Shown: piece by piece, positions 51,703 through 60,157 of the stretch | How the letters are laid out: the number at the start of each line of letters is the position of its first letter | How positions within the stretch are numbered: the first letter of the stretch is position 1 | NCBI RefSeq assembly: GCF_000012365.1 | Contig: NC_007650.1 | Coordinates: 992,001 to 1,056,000, forward strand | Source: Burkholderia thailandensis E264 | GTDB taxonomy: Bacteria; Pseudomonadota; Gammaproteobacteria; Burkholderiales; Burkholderiaceae | Length of the DNA stretch: 64,000 nucleotides | Reading direction: 5' to 3' | Made by a program: the position numbers and the translations under genes | Notes under the pieces: generated by a model | What the model saw: only the letters and a program-made list of their open reading frames with translations | What the model was told of the DNA's origin: nothing | Database searches by the model: none

Positions 51703-53505
51703 ATGTCCGTCAGCGTGCGCAGCTATCTTTCCCCGACGTTGGTCCTGCTGGCCTTCGATTGGCCCGACGCGCAGCGGCGCGACGACTTTCTCGGCTTCGC
51801 GATCAAGCGCACGCCCGGCTTCTGGTCGGCGGACGGCAAGACCCGCGCCGCGACGAGCTGGCTGCCGAATCGGCTGACCTTCGACGGCCCGGCGGCCCAC
51901 ACGCAAGGCGATGCGCCGACCGATCAGGCGCCGATCCAGAAATTCATGTGGTGGGACGCGCGGATCGATCCGCCCGATCGAGGGCGGGCGTTTCGCTACG
52001 ACGTCTATCCGGTGGTCGGCACGCCCGCGTCGCTGCGGGTGCTCGAAGCCGACGCGGGCGGATGCACGGTCACGCTGCCCGCGCACGTCGAGGGCGGCGT
52101 CGGCACGTGGTTCAACCGCGCGGTGGTGAGCTCGCAGGCGTTCGCGAAGCAGGTCCGCGCGCTGCGTCTCGCCGATGGCGCCGCGCCGTCACCCGACGCG
52201 GCGCGGCGTTTGCGCACGTGGCTCGCGAACGATCTGGAGGAGACTTTCGGGCTGATGCTCGGCGCCGACGCGCGGCGCGCGGTGTCGGCCGTCTATCACC
52301 TGACCGATCCGCTATGGGCGATTCCCGCGTTCGACGCGTTCGGCCGCGCGCACGGCGCGGATGCGCTCGCGATCGTCTACGACGCGCACGAGACGAAGCG
52401 CGGCTCGGGCGAGCCGCCGCTGCCGTCGCCGAACCAGGCGGCCGTCGAGCAGTTGACGGGCGTCGCGACGCTCGCGCCGCGCGACAAGACGCGGATCATG
52501 CACGACAAGTTCATCGTCGCGGGCGACGAGGCCGGGCCCGCGCGCGTGCTGACCGGCTCGGCGAACTTCACGACGGAGGGCATCACCGAGCAGGCGAACG
52601 TGCTGCACACGTTCGAATCGGCGGCGCTCGCCGGGCTGTACAACGCCTGTGCGCGCGCGCTCGCGTCGAACCCGTGCGTCGCCGAGACCGCGCGTCTCGC
52701 GCCCGGCTGGTCGGAGCCGGTCGAGGTCGGCACGGCGCGCGTGCGCGTGTCGTTCTCGCCGGAGCCGCGCGGCGCGCGCACGCAGATCGATACGATCGTC
52801 GACGCGATTCGCGGCGCGCGGCACTCGGTCGTGTTCTGCCTGTTCATGCCGACCGACGCGGCGTTGCGCGACGCATGCTTCGCGGCGGGCGACCGCGGGC
52901 TGATGATGTTCGGGCTCGTCAACGCGATCAGCGCACGCGGCGCGCAGCAGGCGGATGCGGACCGGCGCGACGGCAAGACGCTCGACGCCGCGCGTCTCGC
53001 GAACCTCGAGCTGTATCATCGCAGCCGATCGAACCGGGACGTGATCGACGCCGCCTATTTTTCGCCCGCGACGGTGCCCGCCGGCTTCGAGGCGGAGCTG
53101 CGGCTCTTTCCGGGCGAGGCGCCGCCGCCGTATCCGCCCGTCGTCGTTCACCACAAGTTCATCGTGATCGACGCGGAAGGCGCGAATCCGATCGTCTACA
53201 GCGGCTCGGCGAACATGAGCGCGAACTCCGAGCACTACAACGACGAGAACCTGCTCGAGATTCGTGATGCGCGCGTAGCGGGGATCTATCTCGCGGAATT
53301 CCTGCGGCTTTACGAGCACTATCGTGCGCGCGCGCTCGCGATCGCTTCGCGTCGCGGCAACGGTTCGGGCGCGGGGGGCGCGGCGGGCCCGCACGGCGGC
53401 CTCGCGCTGCAGCCCGATTCGCGGTGGGCGAAAAAATATTTCGTCGATGCCAGCCCGGAGGAGAAGGCGCGGATCGCGCTCGCGGCGCCGGTGGCGGCGC
53501 GTTGA
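51703..53505 (+). CDS. Phospholipase D-like protein
   Basis: A 600-residue protein with two PLD-type half sites: MHDKFIVAGDEAGPARVLTGSANFT (about 266-290) and HHKFIVIDAEGANPIVYSGSANMS (about 484-507). Both keep H-x-K-x4-D plus the downstream GSAN motif, so catalysis through a phosphohistidine is plausible on a phospholipid or nucleic acid substrate. The N-terminal 130 residues are beta-rich and I do not recognise them (VSVRSYLSPTLVLLAFDWP; FRYDVYPVVGTPASLRVLEA). There is no signal peptide. A strong AGGAGG precedes the ATG. Monocistronic, flanked by long gaps. It could be a nuclease-like or membrane-acting enzyme; there is no adjacent immunity gene or VgrG. Confidence 0.85.
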   Translation: MSVSVRSYLSPTLVLLAFDWPDAQRRDDFLGFAIKRTPGFWSADGKTRAATSWLPNRLTFDGPAAHTQGDAPTDQAPIQKFMWWDARIDPPDRGRAFRYDVYPVVGTPASLRVLEADAGGCTVTLPAHVEGGVGTWFNRAVVSSQAFAKQVRALRLADGAAPSPDAARRLRTWLANDLEETFGLMLGADARRAVSAVYHLTDPLWAIPAFDAFGRAHGADALAIVYDAHETKRGSGEPPLPSPNQAAVEQLTGVATLAPRDKTRIMHDKFIVAGDEAGPARVLTGSANFTTEGITEQANVLHTFESAALAGLYNACARALASNPCVAETARLAPGWSEPVEVGTARVRVSFSPEPRGARTQIDTIVDAIRGARHSVVFCLFMPTDAALRDACFAAGDRGLMMFGLVNAISARGAQQADADRRDGKTLDAARLANLELYHRSRSNRDVIDAAYFSPATVPAGFEAELRLFPGEAPPPYPPVVVHHKFIVIDAEGANPIVYSGSANMSANSEHYNDENLLEIRDARVAGIYLAEFLRLYEHYRARALAIASRRGNGSGAGGAAGPHGGLALQPDSRWAKKYFVDASPEEKARIALAAPVAAR

Positions 53506-53928
53506 CGAGCCGGGGCGCTTGCGTTGGTTCGCGCATGTGCATCGGCGTCGCGCGCGGTGCGTTTCAATGCTTTTCAACGCGTTTCAATGCGGTTCACGTG
53601 CGAGCGCGCTGCGTCGGCGTTGGTCGTCGCGCTTTGGCGTGGGCCAAGCGGCGCCGGACGCGGACCGTTCGCCCGTTCGTCGCGTACCGATTCCATGGGT
53701 TCCGCGATGTGCGGCCGCGGGCGGCCGTGCGATTTCGGTCGGGAGTGGGCCGCGCCGGACGCGTCCGACGAGGCGATACCGGTAGGCGGCCCGATTCGCG
53801 GCTGCGACCGATTCGCGGCTGCGGTCGGTGAACGGCCGCGTGACGATCGCCTTGCTCGGCGACGCGCGGGAGAAAGCAGGCGATCAGCGGGGGATCAGCA
53901 GGCGACCAGCGGGCCGACCAGCAGGCGA
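53506..53928. other. Repeat-rich 423-base gap
   Basis: There is no gene. It contains two copies of a 17-base direct repeat back to back (53791-53824), the motif TTTCAATGC twice near 53562-53591, and a run of imperfect GATCAGC-containing units at about 53879-53936 that reaches into the end of the next gene. The rest is featureless GC-rich sequence. Confidence 0.6.
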
Positions 53929-54627
53929 TCAGCGCGCGACGTAGCGCAGCACGGCATCGGCGATCATCGCGCGATGCCGCGCACGCAGCCGCGGCGACGA
54001 CGGATCGCGGCCGAACGCGGTGCCGAACGTATAGCGGTTCGCGACGCGATGAAAGCAGAACGAACTGATGAGCAGATGCAGATCGAACGGGTCGACGTCG
54101 TCGCGGAACACGCCGCTTTCGACGCCGCGCGCGAGCAGTTCTTCGAGCGTCTTGATGATGCTGACGTTGCGGTTCTTGAACGACTTGAGTTGCTCGATGT
54201 ATTTCGCGCCGTGGATGTTCTCGATCGTCACGAGCCGCACGAAATCGCGATGCTTGTCGTGATAGTCGAATGTGAATTCGACGAGCCGGCGCAGCCCTTC
54301 GCGCGGCTCCAGCTCGCCGACGTGCAACTCGAGCTCGAGCGCGCGGATGTCGCCGTAGACCTTCTCCAGCACCGCTTCGTACAGCCCTTCCTTGCTGTCG
54401 AAGTAGTAATAGAGCATCCGCTTCGTCGTATTCGTGCGTTCGGCGATCGCGTCGACGCGCGCGCCCGACAGCCCCATCGCGGAGAACTCCTGCGTGGCGA
54501 CGTCGAGGATGTTGCGCTTCGTCTGCTCGGGGTCGTATTTGCGGCGCGCCTCGTCTTGTTTCACTTCGGCGTCGGGCGCTGCGGCCTTGCTTCCTTGTTT
54601 CATTTTGGCGTGATCGGACGGCGGCAT
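53929..54627 (-). CDS. TetR-family transcriptional regulator
   Basis: A 232-residue TetR-family regulator. After a Lys/Asp-rich leader of about 30 residues, the HTH reads RNILDVATQEFSAMGLSGARVDAIAERTNTTKRMLYYYFDSKEGLY (38-83). The ligand domain includes FDYHDKHRDFVRLVTIENIHGAKYI and FVLHLLISSF-type helices typical of RutR/YcdC-like members with a TetR_C domain. It is 52 bases downstream of the AmaA-like oxidase gene on the same strand, so it may belong to the lysine/pipecolate cluster as a second regulator. Ligand unknown. Confidence 0.88.
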   Translation of the reverse strand: MPPSDHAKMKQGSKAAAPDAEVKQDEARRKYDPEQTKRNILDVATQEFSAMGLSGARVDAIAERTNTTKRMLYYYFDSKEGLYEAVLEKVYGDIRALELELHVGELEPREGLRRLVEFTFDYHDKHRDFVRLVTIENIHGAKYIEQLKSFKNRNVSIIKTLEELLARGVESGVFRDDVDPFDLHLLISSFCFHRVANRYTFGTAFGRDPSSPRLRARHRAMIADAVLRYVAR

Positions 54628-54679
54628 GGTCGGCGCATTCTAGCACGCACCCCAAGCGGCTTTCGCCCGATTCCACGCT

Positions 54680-55972
54680 CTAAAAGACGGGCTTGCCGGG
54701 GCGTGCGCGGCGCCGCGCGGCGAGCGCGTCGCGCGCCTCGTACGCGCTGTACGTAAGCTGCGCGGCGGCGAGCCCCGCGAGGCCGAAGGTGCGCACGAGG
54801 CCGAACCTGGCGAACTCGTCGGGCACGGGGCGCCCCTCGGCGAGCGCCGCCGCGAGCGCTTCGCCTGCCACCGTCGTCGGCGCCATGCCGTGGCCGCCGA
54901 AGCCGACCGCGTGCCAGACGCCGTCCGCGTCCCGGCCGATCAGCGGCATCTTGTGGCGCGCGTAGCTCATGAGCCCGCCCCACGCGAACTGCACGGCGAC
55001 GTCGCGCAATTGCGGATAGACGCGCAGCAGATCGCGTCTGAGCAGCCGCGCGATCGCGTCCGGCCCGCGTTCGAGCACCGAGATGCGGCCGCCCCACAGA
55101 ATCCGGGTGTCGGCGAGCGGCCGGTAATAGTCGAACGCGAAGCGGGTGTCATAGGCGGCCGATTCGCATGCGATCGCATCGGTGAGCCGCGCGCCGAGCG
55201 GCTCGGTTGCGATCACGTAGGTCGCGATCGGCAGCACCGCGCGCTCGATGCGCGGATACACGCCGCGCGCATAGCCGCCGCCCGCGAACACGACGCGGCG
55301 CGCGCGCACCGAGCCGCCGTCGGTCGCGACGACGAAGCCCGCGCCGTCGCGGCGAATCGCGCGCGCGGCCGAATGCTCGTGGATTCGCGCGCCGCTTCGC
55401 GCGACCGCGGCCGCGACGCCGAGCGCGTACTTCAGCGGATGGAAGTGGAACGCGTTGCGCTCGAAGAGGCCGCCGTGATAGCGGTCGGTCTTTAGCCGCG
55501 TGCGCAACTCGCGTTCGTCGAGCGGCTCCCAGTCGACGCCGAACGCTTCCTTCATCAGCTTGCGCGGCTCGCGAAGGCGAGCCGGGTCGTCGAACCAGTT
55601 CGCGAGGATCACGCCGCCGTCGACGAGATCGCAATCGATGCCGTAGCGCGCGGCGCGCACGCGAATCAGGTCCACCGCGTCGATCGTCAAGCGATAGAGC
55701 GCGCGGGCGGACGTGGGGCCGAGCGTGCGCAGCAGGTCCGCGTTGTCGAGGCTGTAGCCGCCGAACACGAAGCCGCCGTTGCGGCCCGACGCGCCGAAGC
55801 CGACCGTTTGCGCATCGAGCAGCGCAATGTCGCGCACGCCGCGCTCGACGAGCCCGAGCGCCGTCGACAGGCCCGCCAGGCCGCCGCCGACGATGCACAC
55901 GTCGACGTCGATGCGTTCTGCGAGCGCGGGGTAGGGCGTGCGCGTTACCGTGGCTTCGTAATAGTTCTGCAT
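54680..55972 (-). CDS. FAD-dependent amine/imino acid oxidase, probable L-pipecolate oxidase
   Basis: A 430-residue DAO-family flavoprotein. The FAD Rossmann motif is VDVCIVGGGLAGLSTALGLVERG (residues 23-45). GFGASGRNGGFVFGGYS is typical of the PuuB/AmaA/sarcosine-oxidase-like group, and WHAVGFGGHGMAPTTVAGEALAAAL is the C-terminal FAD contact. Length matches Pseudomonas AmaA (about 430). Genes for later steps of the pipecolate/aminoadipate route (DUF1338, aminotransferase, ALDH7) lie within 6 kb, which is why I favour L-pipecolate oxidase over gamma-glutamylputrescine oxidase. The ATG before QNYYEATVTRTPYP was chosen as in relatives. Confidence 0.78.
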   Translation of the reverse strand: MQNYYEATVTRTPYPALAERIDVDVCIVGGGLAGLSTALGLVERGVRDIALLDAQTVGFGASGRNGGFVFGGYSLDNADLLRTLGPTSARALYRLTIDAVDLIRVRAARYGIDCDLVDGGVILANWFDDPARLREPRKLMKEAFGVDWEPLDERELRTRLKTDRYHGGLFERNAFHFHPLKYALGVAAAVARSGARIHEHSAARAIRRDGAGFVVATDGGSVRARRVVFAGGGYARGVYPRIERAVLPIATYVIATEPLGARLTDAIACESAAYDTRFAFDYYRPLADTRILWGGRISVLERGPDAIARLLRRDLLRVYPQLRDVAVQFAWGGLMSYARHKMPLIGRDADGVWHAVGFGGHGMAPTTVAGEALAAALAEGRPVPDEFARFGLVRTFGLAGLAAAQLTYSAYEARDALAARRRARPGKPVF

Positions 55973-56234
55973 GCGGTTGTCGTTCGGGCCGTTCGTGGCC
56001 GGTCGAGGGCGAATGTACTGACTATCGTATCGGTTGTCGTGCGCGTGATGAAGCAGCGTCTGCACGGATGGACGGGGGACGGAGCGTGTCGTGCAGGCTC
56101 CGGCGGAGCGCCGGATTCCGCTCCGCCGTCCGCGACGCGCGGGTCGCGCGCGGCGCGCCCATCAGGCGCCTTCCTTCATCGAAGCGCATGTCGTCGGCAT
56201 ATCGTTCGCGTGTCGGCCCTGTTTCGATCGACAC

Positions 56235-56579
56235 TCAATCGATATCGGCGCGCGTTTCGGCGGGCGACGCATCGAAGCCGCGGGCATCGGCTGCGGCGCC
56301 GTCTCCCGTCGGATGCTCCCCCGCAACCGCGGCGCCGCGGCCGATGCCGCCGATTCCGGCGCCGCCGCCACCGGGCAGCGGCGCCGCGCCGTTGCGCTCC
56401 GAGCGCTCGCGTTCGAGCCGGTGGTAATGATCGAGCCGCCTCGCGTCGATCAGCGCGACGTACGCCGCGCCGTTCTTCGTGATGATTTTCTCGCCGCCGT
56501 CCCGCGCGTCGTCCGCCAGCTCGGAAAAGCGGGCGCGCGCGATGGAAAGCGGCACGATGTCGCCGATGCGAATGGTCAT
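56235..56579 (-). CDS. Orphan Phd/YefM-family antitoxin
   Basis: A 114-residue protein whose first 55 residues are a Phd/YefM DNA-binding antitoxin domain: IGDIVPLSIARARFSELADDARDGGEKIITKNGAAYVALIDARRLDHY. Instead of the usual toxin-neutralising tail it has a Gly/Ala-rich low-complexity extension (residues 70-114). No RelE- or Doc-like toxin gene is next to it on either side. It may be a solitary regulator, or a remnant of a toxin-antitoxin pair inserted among the lysine genes. Confidence 0.8.
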   Translation of the reverse strand: MTIRIGDIVPLSIARARFSELADDARDGGEKIITKNGAAYVALIDARRLDHYHRLERERSERNGAAPLPGGGGAGIGGIGRGAAVAGEHPTGDGAAADARGFDASPAETRADID

Positions 56580-56639
56580 GGTCGGTCTCGCATGGCCGGC
56601 CTGCCGCCGGCCGATGAACGGATGAACTGGATGGTCGCG

Positions 56640-57548
56640 TCAGCTTATCGGCCGCGCGGGCGCGATGGAACCCAGCCATTCGGCCAACGCGACGAACGGT
56701 TCGCTGTCGGCGGCGGCGTCCGGCGCGACGAGGTAGTAGCCGGCGTCGCTTCGCAGCCGCAAATCGAGCGGCGCGCAAAGGCGCCCCGACGCCAGTTCGT
56801 CGGCGACGAGCAGCGCCGGCATTAGCGCGACGCCCATGCCCGCGTGCGCGGCCGCCGTCAGCATCGTGAACAGTTCGTAGCGCGGCCCGCGCACCGCGCG
56901 CAGATCGTTGTCGAGGCCGTGCGCGCGAAACCAGTCGCGCCACGCGTCCGCGCGCGTCGACAGGTGCAGCAGCGGCAAATCGAGCAGCGCGTCGCGCGTG
57001 ATCCGCCGCCCGTTCGTGCCAAGCAGCGCCGGACTGCAGACGGGCAGCATGTCGCCTTCGAGGAACAGCAGCCGGCCTTGCGTGCCGGGCCACAGCGCGT
57101 GGCCGAAGTAGATCGCGGCGTCGAACGTCGAATCGCTGAACAGGAACGGCTCGGTGCGCACCGACAGGTTCACCGTGATGTCGGGCCGCAGCGCGCGGAA
57201 TTGGGGCAGGCGCGGAATCAGCCATTGGCTCGCGAACGTCGGCACGACCGCGAGCTCGAGCGTCGCGCCGATTCCGCGCTGCGCCATCAGCTCGAGCGTG
57301 TCGCGCTCGATGCGCTCGAGGTTGCGCCGCACGAGCGCCGCGTAGTGGCGGCCGTGCGGCGTCAGCACGACCCGCTTCCTGATTCGCAGGAACAAGGCGA
57401 CGCCGAGCCGCTCCTCGAGCGACGTGATCTGGCGGCTGACCGCGCTTTGCGTGAGCGCGAGCTCGTCGGCCGCGCGGGTGAAGCTCTCGTGGCGGGCCGC
57501 CGCTTCGAACACCTGCAGCGCCGCGAGGTTCGGAATGCCTTTTCGCAT
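56640..57548 (-). CDS. LysR-family regulator of the aminoadipate genes
   Basis: A 302-residue LysR-type regulator. The N-terminal winged HTH is IPNLAALQVFEAAARHESFTRAADELALTQSAVSRQITSLEERLGVALF (5-53). The C-terminal periplasmic-binding-like sensor domain shows RPDITVNLSVRTEPFLFSDSTFDAAIYFGHALWPG, of the GcvA-like subgroup. It is divergent from the DUF1338 gene across a 176-base gap with a spaced direct repeat, the usual layout for a LysR activator of the opposite operon. Inducer unknown; an intermediate of lysine breakdown is likely. Start: ATG before RKGIPNLAAL; longer starts lack similarity. Confidence 0.9.
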   Translation of the reverse strand: MRKGIPNLAALQVFEAAARHESFTRAADELALTQSAVSRQITSLEERLGVALFLRIRKRVVLTPHGRHYAALVRRNLERIERDTLELMAQRGIGATLELAVVPTFASQWLIPRLPQFRALRPDITVNLSVRTEPFLFSDSTFDAAIYFGHALWPGTQGRLLFLEGDMLPVCSPALLGTNGRRITRDALLDLPLLHLSTRADAWRDWFRAHGLDNDLRAVRGPRYELFTMLTAAAHAGMGVALMPALLVADELASGRLCAPLDLRLRSDAGYYLVAPDAAADSEPFVALAEWLGSIAPARPIS

Positions 57549-57578
57549 CGATGGTCGAGCGATCGGAAAATCGCGAGT

Positions 57579-57609
57579 TGGTGAGTTTTTGGAATGAACT
57601 GGTGAGTTT
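57579..57609. promoter_or_regulatory. Spaced direct repeat in the lysR-hglS gap
   Basis: TGGTGAGTTT occurs at 57579-57588 and 57600-57609, exactly 21 bases apart (two helical turns), with TTATAT following the second copy. It is a candidate LysR binding site overlapping the promoter of the DUF1338 operon. Confidence 0.5.
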
Positions 57610-57724
57610 ATATCAATTGCCGGATGAATTTCGCCCATCGAAAATCCATTCCGATCCCGTCTGCGCGCGCTCCGATGCGCGGCGCGCGCGCCGCCGGAAC
57701 GACGAAAACCCACGGAAGAACCCG

Positions 57725-58744
57725 ATGAACCCGAATCTCGCCGCCTTGCTCGCCACCGTTTCCGATCAGCCGACCATCGACGAGTTGATGCGGCTCATGC
57801 ATGTTCCGGCATGCTTCGAGCGCTGCGAGCCGGGCGTCGTCACGCGCGCCGAGCTTGCGCAGGCGCTAAATATGGCGCTGTTCGCGGATCTGCTCGAACG
57901 GGTGCCGACGGGCCGCGCGTACACGCGCGACGTCGCGCGCGACGGCGGGCGCGTGACGTTCGATCACGGCGCGCTGCGCACCGTGCGCTGGCCGTCGTGC
58001 GGCGCGCTGCCGCCCGGCGAGGCGGCGTTCACACGCATCCTTCGGCCGCTCGGCTATCGGCTGAACGGCACCTATCCGCTCGAACGCCTCAGGATGACGG
58101 GCCGCTCGTACGCGCATCTCGACGCGCCGGACCAGATCGCGCAGTTCTTCGTGAGCGAGCTTCATCCGGAGCGCTTCAGCGCCGCGTTCCAGGCGGCCGT
58201 GACGAACGTGCTCGGCACGTCGGCCGATCCGTTGACGCCGCAGGCCGCCGCGACGCTCGCCGAACTCGAGCGCGACGCGTCGTTGCCGCTTGCGGACGCG
58301 CGCGCGCTGATGCCCGTGCTCGTGCGTTGCTTCGATCGACAACACGCGAGCCCGGCGCTCGCCGACTACGAAACGCTGCTGGCCGAATCGGCGGAGATGG
58401 CGTGGATCGCGACCGAGGGCAACGCGTTCAACCACGCGACCGACCGCGTGCCCGACGTCGACGCGCTCGCCGCCGCGCAACGCGCGCTCGGGCGGCCGAT
58501 CAAGCCGGCCGTCGAGGTGTCGCGCTCGGGCCGCGTGCGGCAGACCGCATTCCGCGCGGACCCGGTCGTGCGCGCGTTCGTCGACGCGTCGGGCGCGCTC
58601 GTCGAGCGCGAGGTGCCGGGTTCGTTCTACGAATTCATCACGCGCGACGCGGTGGCCGACGCCGAAACCGGCCGCCGCGCGCTCGACCTGAGCTTCGACG
58701 CGGGCAACGCAACCGGCATCTTCAAGATGACGGCCGCTGCCTGA
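57725..58744 (+). CDS. hglS: DUF1338 protein, 2-oxoadipate dioxygenase/decarboxylase (HglS-like)
   Basis: A 339-residue DUF1338 (VOC-fold) protein. HglS converts 2-oxoadipate to D-2-hydroxyglutarate using Fe(II) and O2, the step that closes the D-lysine/pipecolate route. Metal ligand candidates are His in VTFDHGALRTV, His in EGNAFNHATDRVPD and Glu in GSFYEFITRD, all conserved in the family. It is shorter than the Pseudomonas enzyme (about 460), the compact subtype. It begins the plus-strand operon with the aminotransferase and ALDH7 genes. The ATG before NPNLAALLATVSD has only a weak RBS. Confidence 0.85.
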   Translation: MNPNLAALLATVSDQPTIDELMRLMHVPACFERCEPGVVTRAELAQALNMALFADLLERVPTGRAYTRDVARDGGRVTFDHGALRTVRWPSCGALPPGEAAFTRILRPLGYRLNGTYPLERLRMTGRSYAHLDAPDQIAQFFVSELHPERFSAAFQAAVTNVLGTSADPLTPQAAATLAELERDASLPLADARALMPVLVRCFDRQHASPALADYETLLAESAEMAWIATEGNAFNHATDRVPDVDALAAAQRALGRPIKPAVEVSRSGRVRQTAFRADPVVRAFVDASGALVEREVPGSFYEFITRDAVADAETGRRALDLSFDAGNATGIFKMTAAA

Positions 58745-58799
58745 TCGGCCCGGCGTTCGACCCTCCCTTTCGCCCGACTTCTTCCGCACCGGAGCCGCC

Positions 58800-60020
58800 A
58801 TGACGCTCGCCGCCGCCGCTGTCGACTATCCGTTCGCCGCGCCGTTCGCCGATCCGCAGGGCTCGCCGATCCGCGAGCTGTTCAAGCACGTCGGCAAGCC
58901 GGGGATGATCTCGTTCGCGGGCGGCTATCCGTGCGCCGAGCTGTTCGACCGCGAAGGCATCGCGGCGGCGTTCGCCGACGCGGCCCGCGACGATCCGGCG
59001 GCCTGCCTGCAATACGGCGACACCGCGGGCCAGCCCGGCCTGCGCGCCGCGCTCGCCGACTGGATGGCGCGCACGCGCGGCGTCGCGTGCGACGCTTCGC
59101 ACGTGCTCGTCACGACGGGCTCGCAGCAGGGCTTCGATCTGCTCGTGCGCGCGCTGATCGAGCCGGGCGACGTCGCGCTCGTCGAGGCGCCCGCGTATCC
59201 GGCCGCGCTGCAGGCGCTGCGGCTCGCGGGCGCGAAGCTCGTGCCGGTGCGCACGGACGCCGAAGGCGTCGATCCGGACGCGCTCGCCGCGCAACTCGCC
59301 GCGTGGCCCGCGGCCGAGCGCCGCCCGAAGCTGCTGTACACGGTGCCGACGTTCGCGAACCCGACGGGCGCGACGCTGCCGCCCGCGAGCCGCGCGCGGC
59401 TCGCGGCGATCGCGGCTGATGCGCGGTTCGTGCTCGTCGAGGACGATCCATACGCGGACCTGCGTTTTTCCGGCGAGCCGGTGCGGCCCGTGCTCGCGCA
59501 CGACGGCGCATCGGACTGGACCGTCTATCTCGGCAGCCTGTCGAAGATCGTCGCGCCGGGCCTGCGGATCGGCTGGGCGGTCGCGCCCGCCGCGATCCTG
59601 CGCCGGATGACGGTCGCGAAGCAGACGAGCGATTTGTGCACCGCACCGATCGCGCAGGAAGCGATCCGCCGCTATCTGGAGAGCGGCCGGCTTGCCGCGC
59701 ATCTGCGCACGATCGCGCAGACTTACGGCAGCCGCTGCCGCGCGCTCGTGAGCGCGCTTGCGCAATTCGTGCCGGACGAAGTCGAGTGGCGCGAGCCGTC
59801 GGGCGGCATGTTCGTGTGGGCGCGCCTGAGCGGCGGCCGCGACGCGTCGGAGGTGCTCAAGCGCGCGCTCGAGCACAACGTGATGTACGTGCCGGGCGCG
59901 GCGTTCTACGCGCGCGACGCGGACGCGAGCCGCCTGCGGCTGTCGTTCGCCGCGCCGGGCGAGGCGGAGATTTTCGAGGGCGTGCGCCGGCTGCGCGCGG
60001 CGCTCGCGGCACGCCGTTAG
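58800..60020 (+). CDS. PLP-dependent aminotransferase, probable 2-aminoadipate transaminase
   Basis: A 406-residue class I/II aminotransferase of the LysN/MocR-like PLP group. Signatures: GMISFAGGYPCAELFD, LQYGDTAGQPGLRAALADWM, TTGSQQGFDLLVRALIEPGD, LLYTVPTFANPTGATL, and the PLP lysine in YLGSLSKIVAPGLRIGWAVAP. LysN-type enzymes convert 2-aminoadipate to 2-oxoadipate, the substrate of the DUF1338 enzyme encoded 56 bases upstream. The pairing of the two genes makes that substrate likely. The ATG follows a short GGAG-like sequence. Confidence 0.85.
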   Translation: MTLAAAAVDYPFAAPFADPQGSPIRELFKHVGKPGMISFAGGYPCAELFDREGIAAAFADAARDDPAACLQYGDTAGQPGLRAALADWMARTRGVACDASHVLVTTGSQQGFDLLVRALIEPGDVALVEAPAYPAALQALRLAGAKLVPVRTDAEGVDPDALAAQLAAWPAAERRPKLLYTVPTFANPTGATLPPASRARLAAIAADARFVLVEDDPYADLRFSGEPVRPVLAHDGASDWTVYLGSLSKIVAPGLRIGWAVAPAAILRRMTVAKQTSDLCTAPIAQEAIRRYLESGRLAAHLRTIAQTYGSRCRALVSALAQFVPDEVEWREPSGGMFVWARLSGGRDASEVLKRALEHNVMYVPGAAFYARDADASRLRLSFAAPGEAEIFEGVRRLRAALAARR

Positions 60021-60157
60021 GGCTCGATGCCGGCGCGAGCGGGCGCTAGGCCGAATGGCCGGCGCGCTTGCATGCGGCGCGCGAACGCGGTCCAATCGAT
60101 TCATTCGCGGCGGGGACGCCGCACCGATCAACCTGAATCTGTTCTGAAGAGGAAGCG

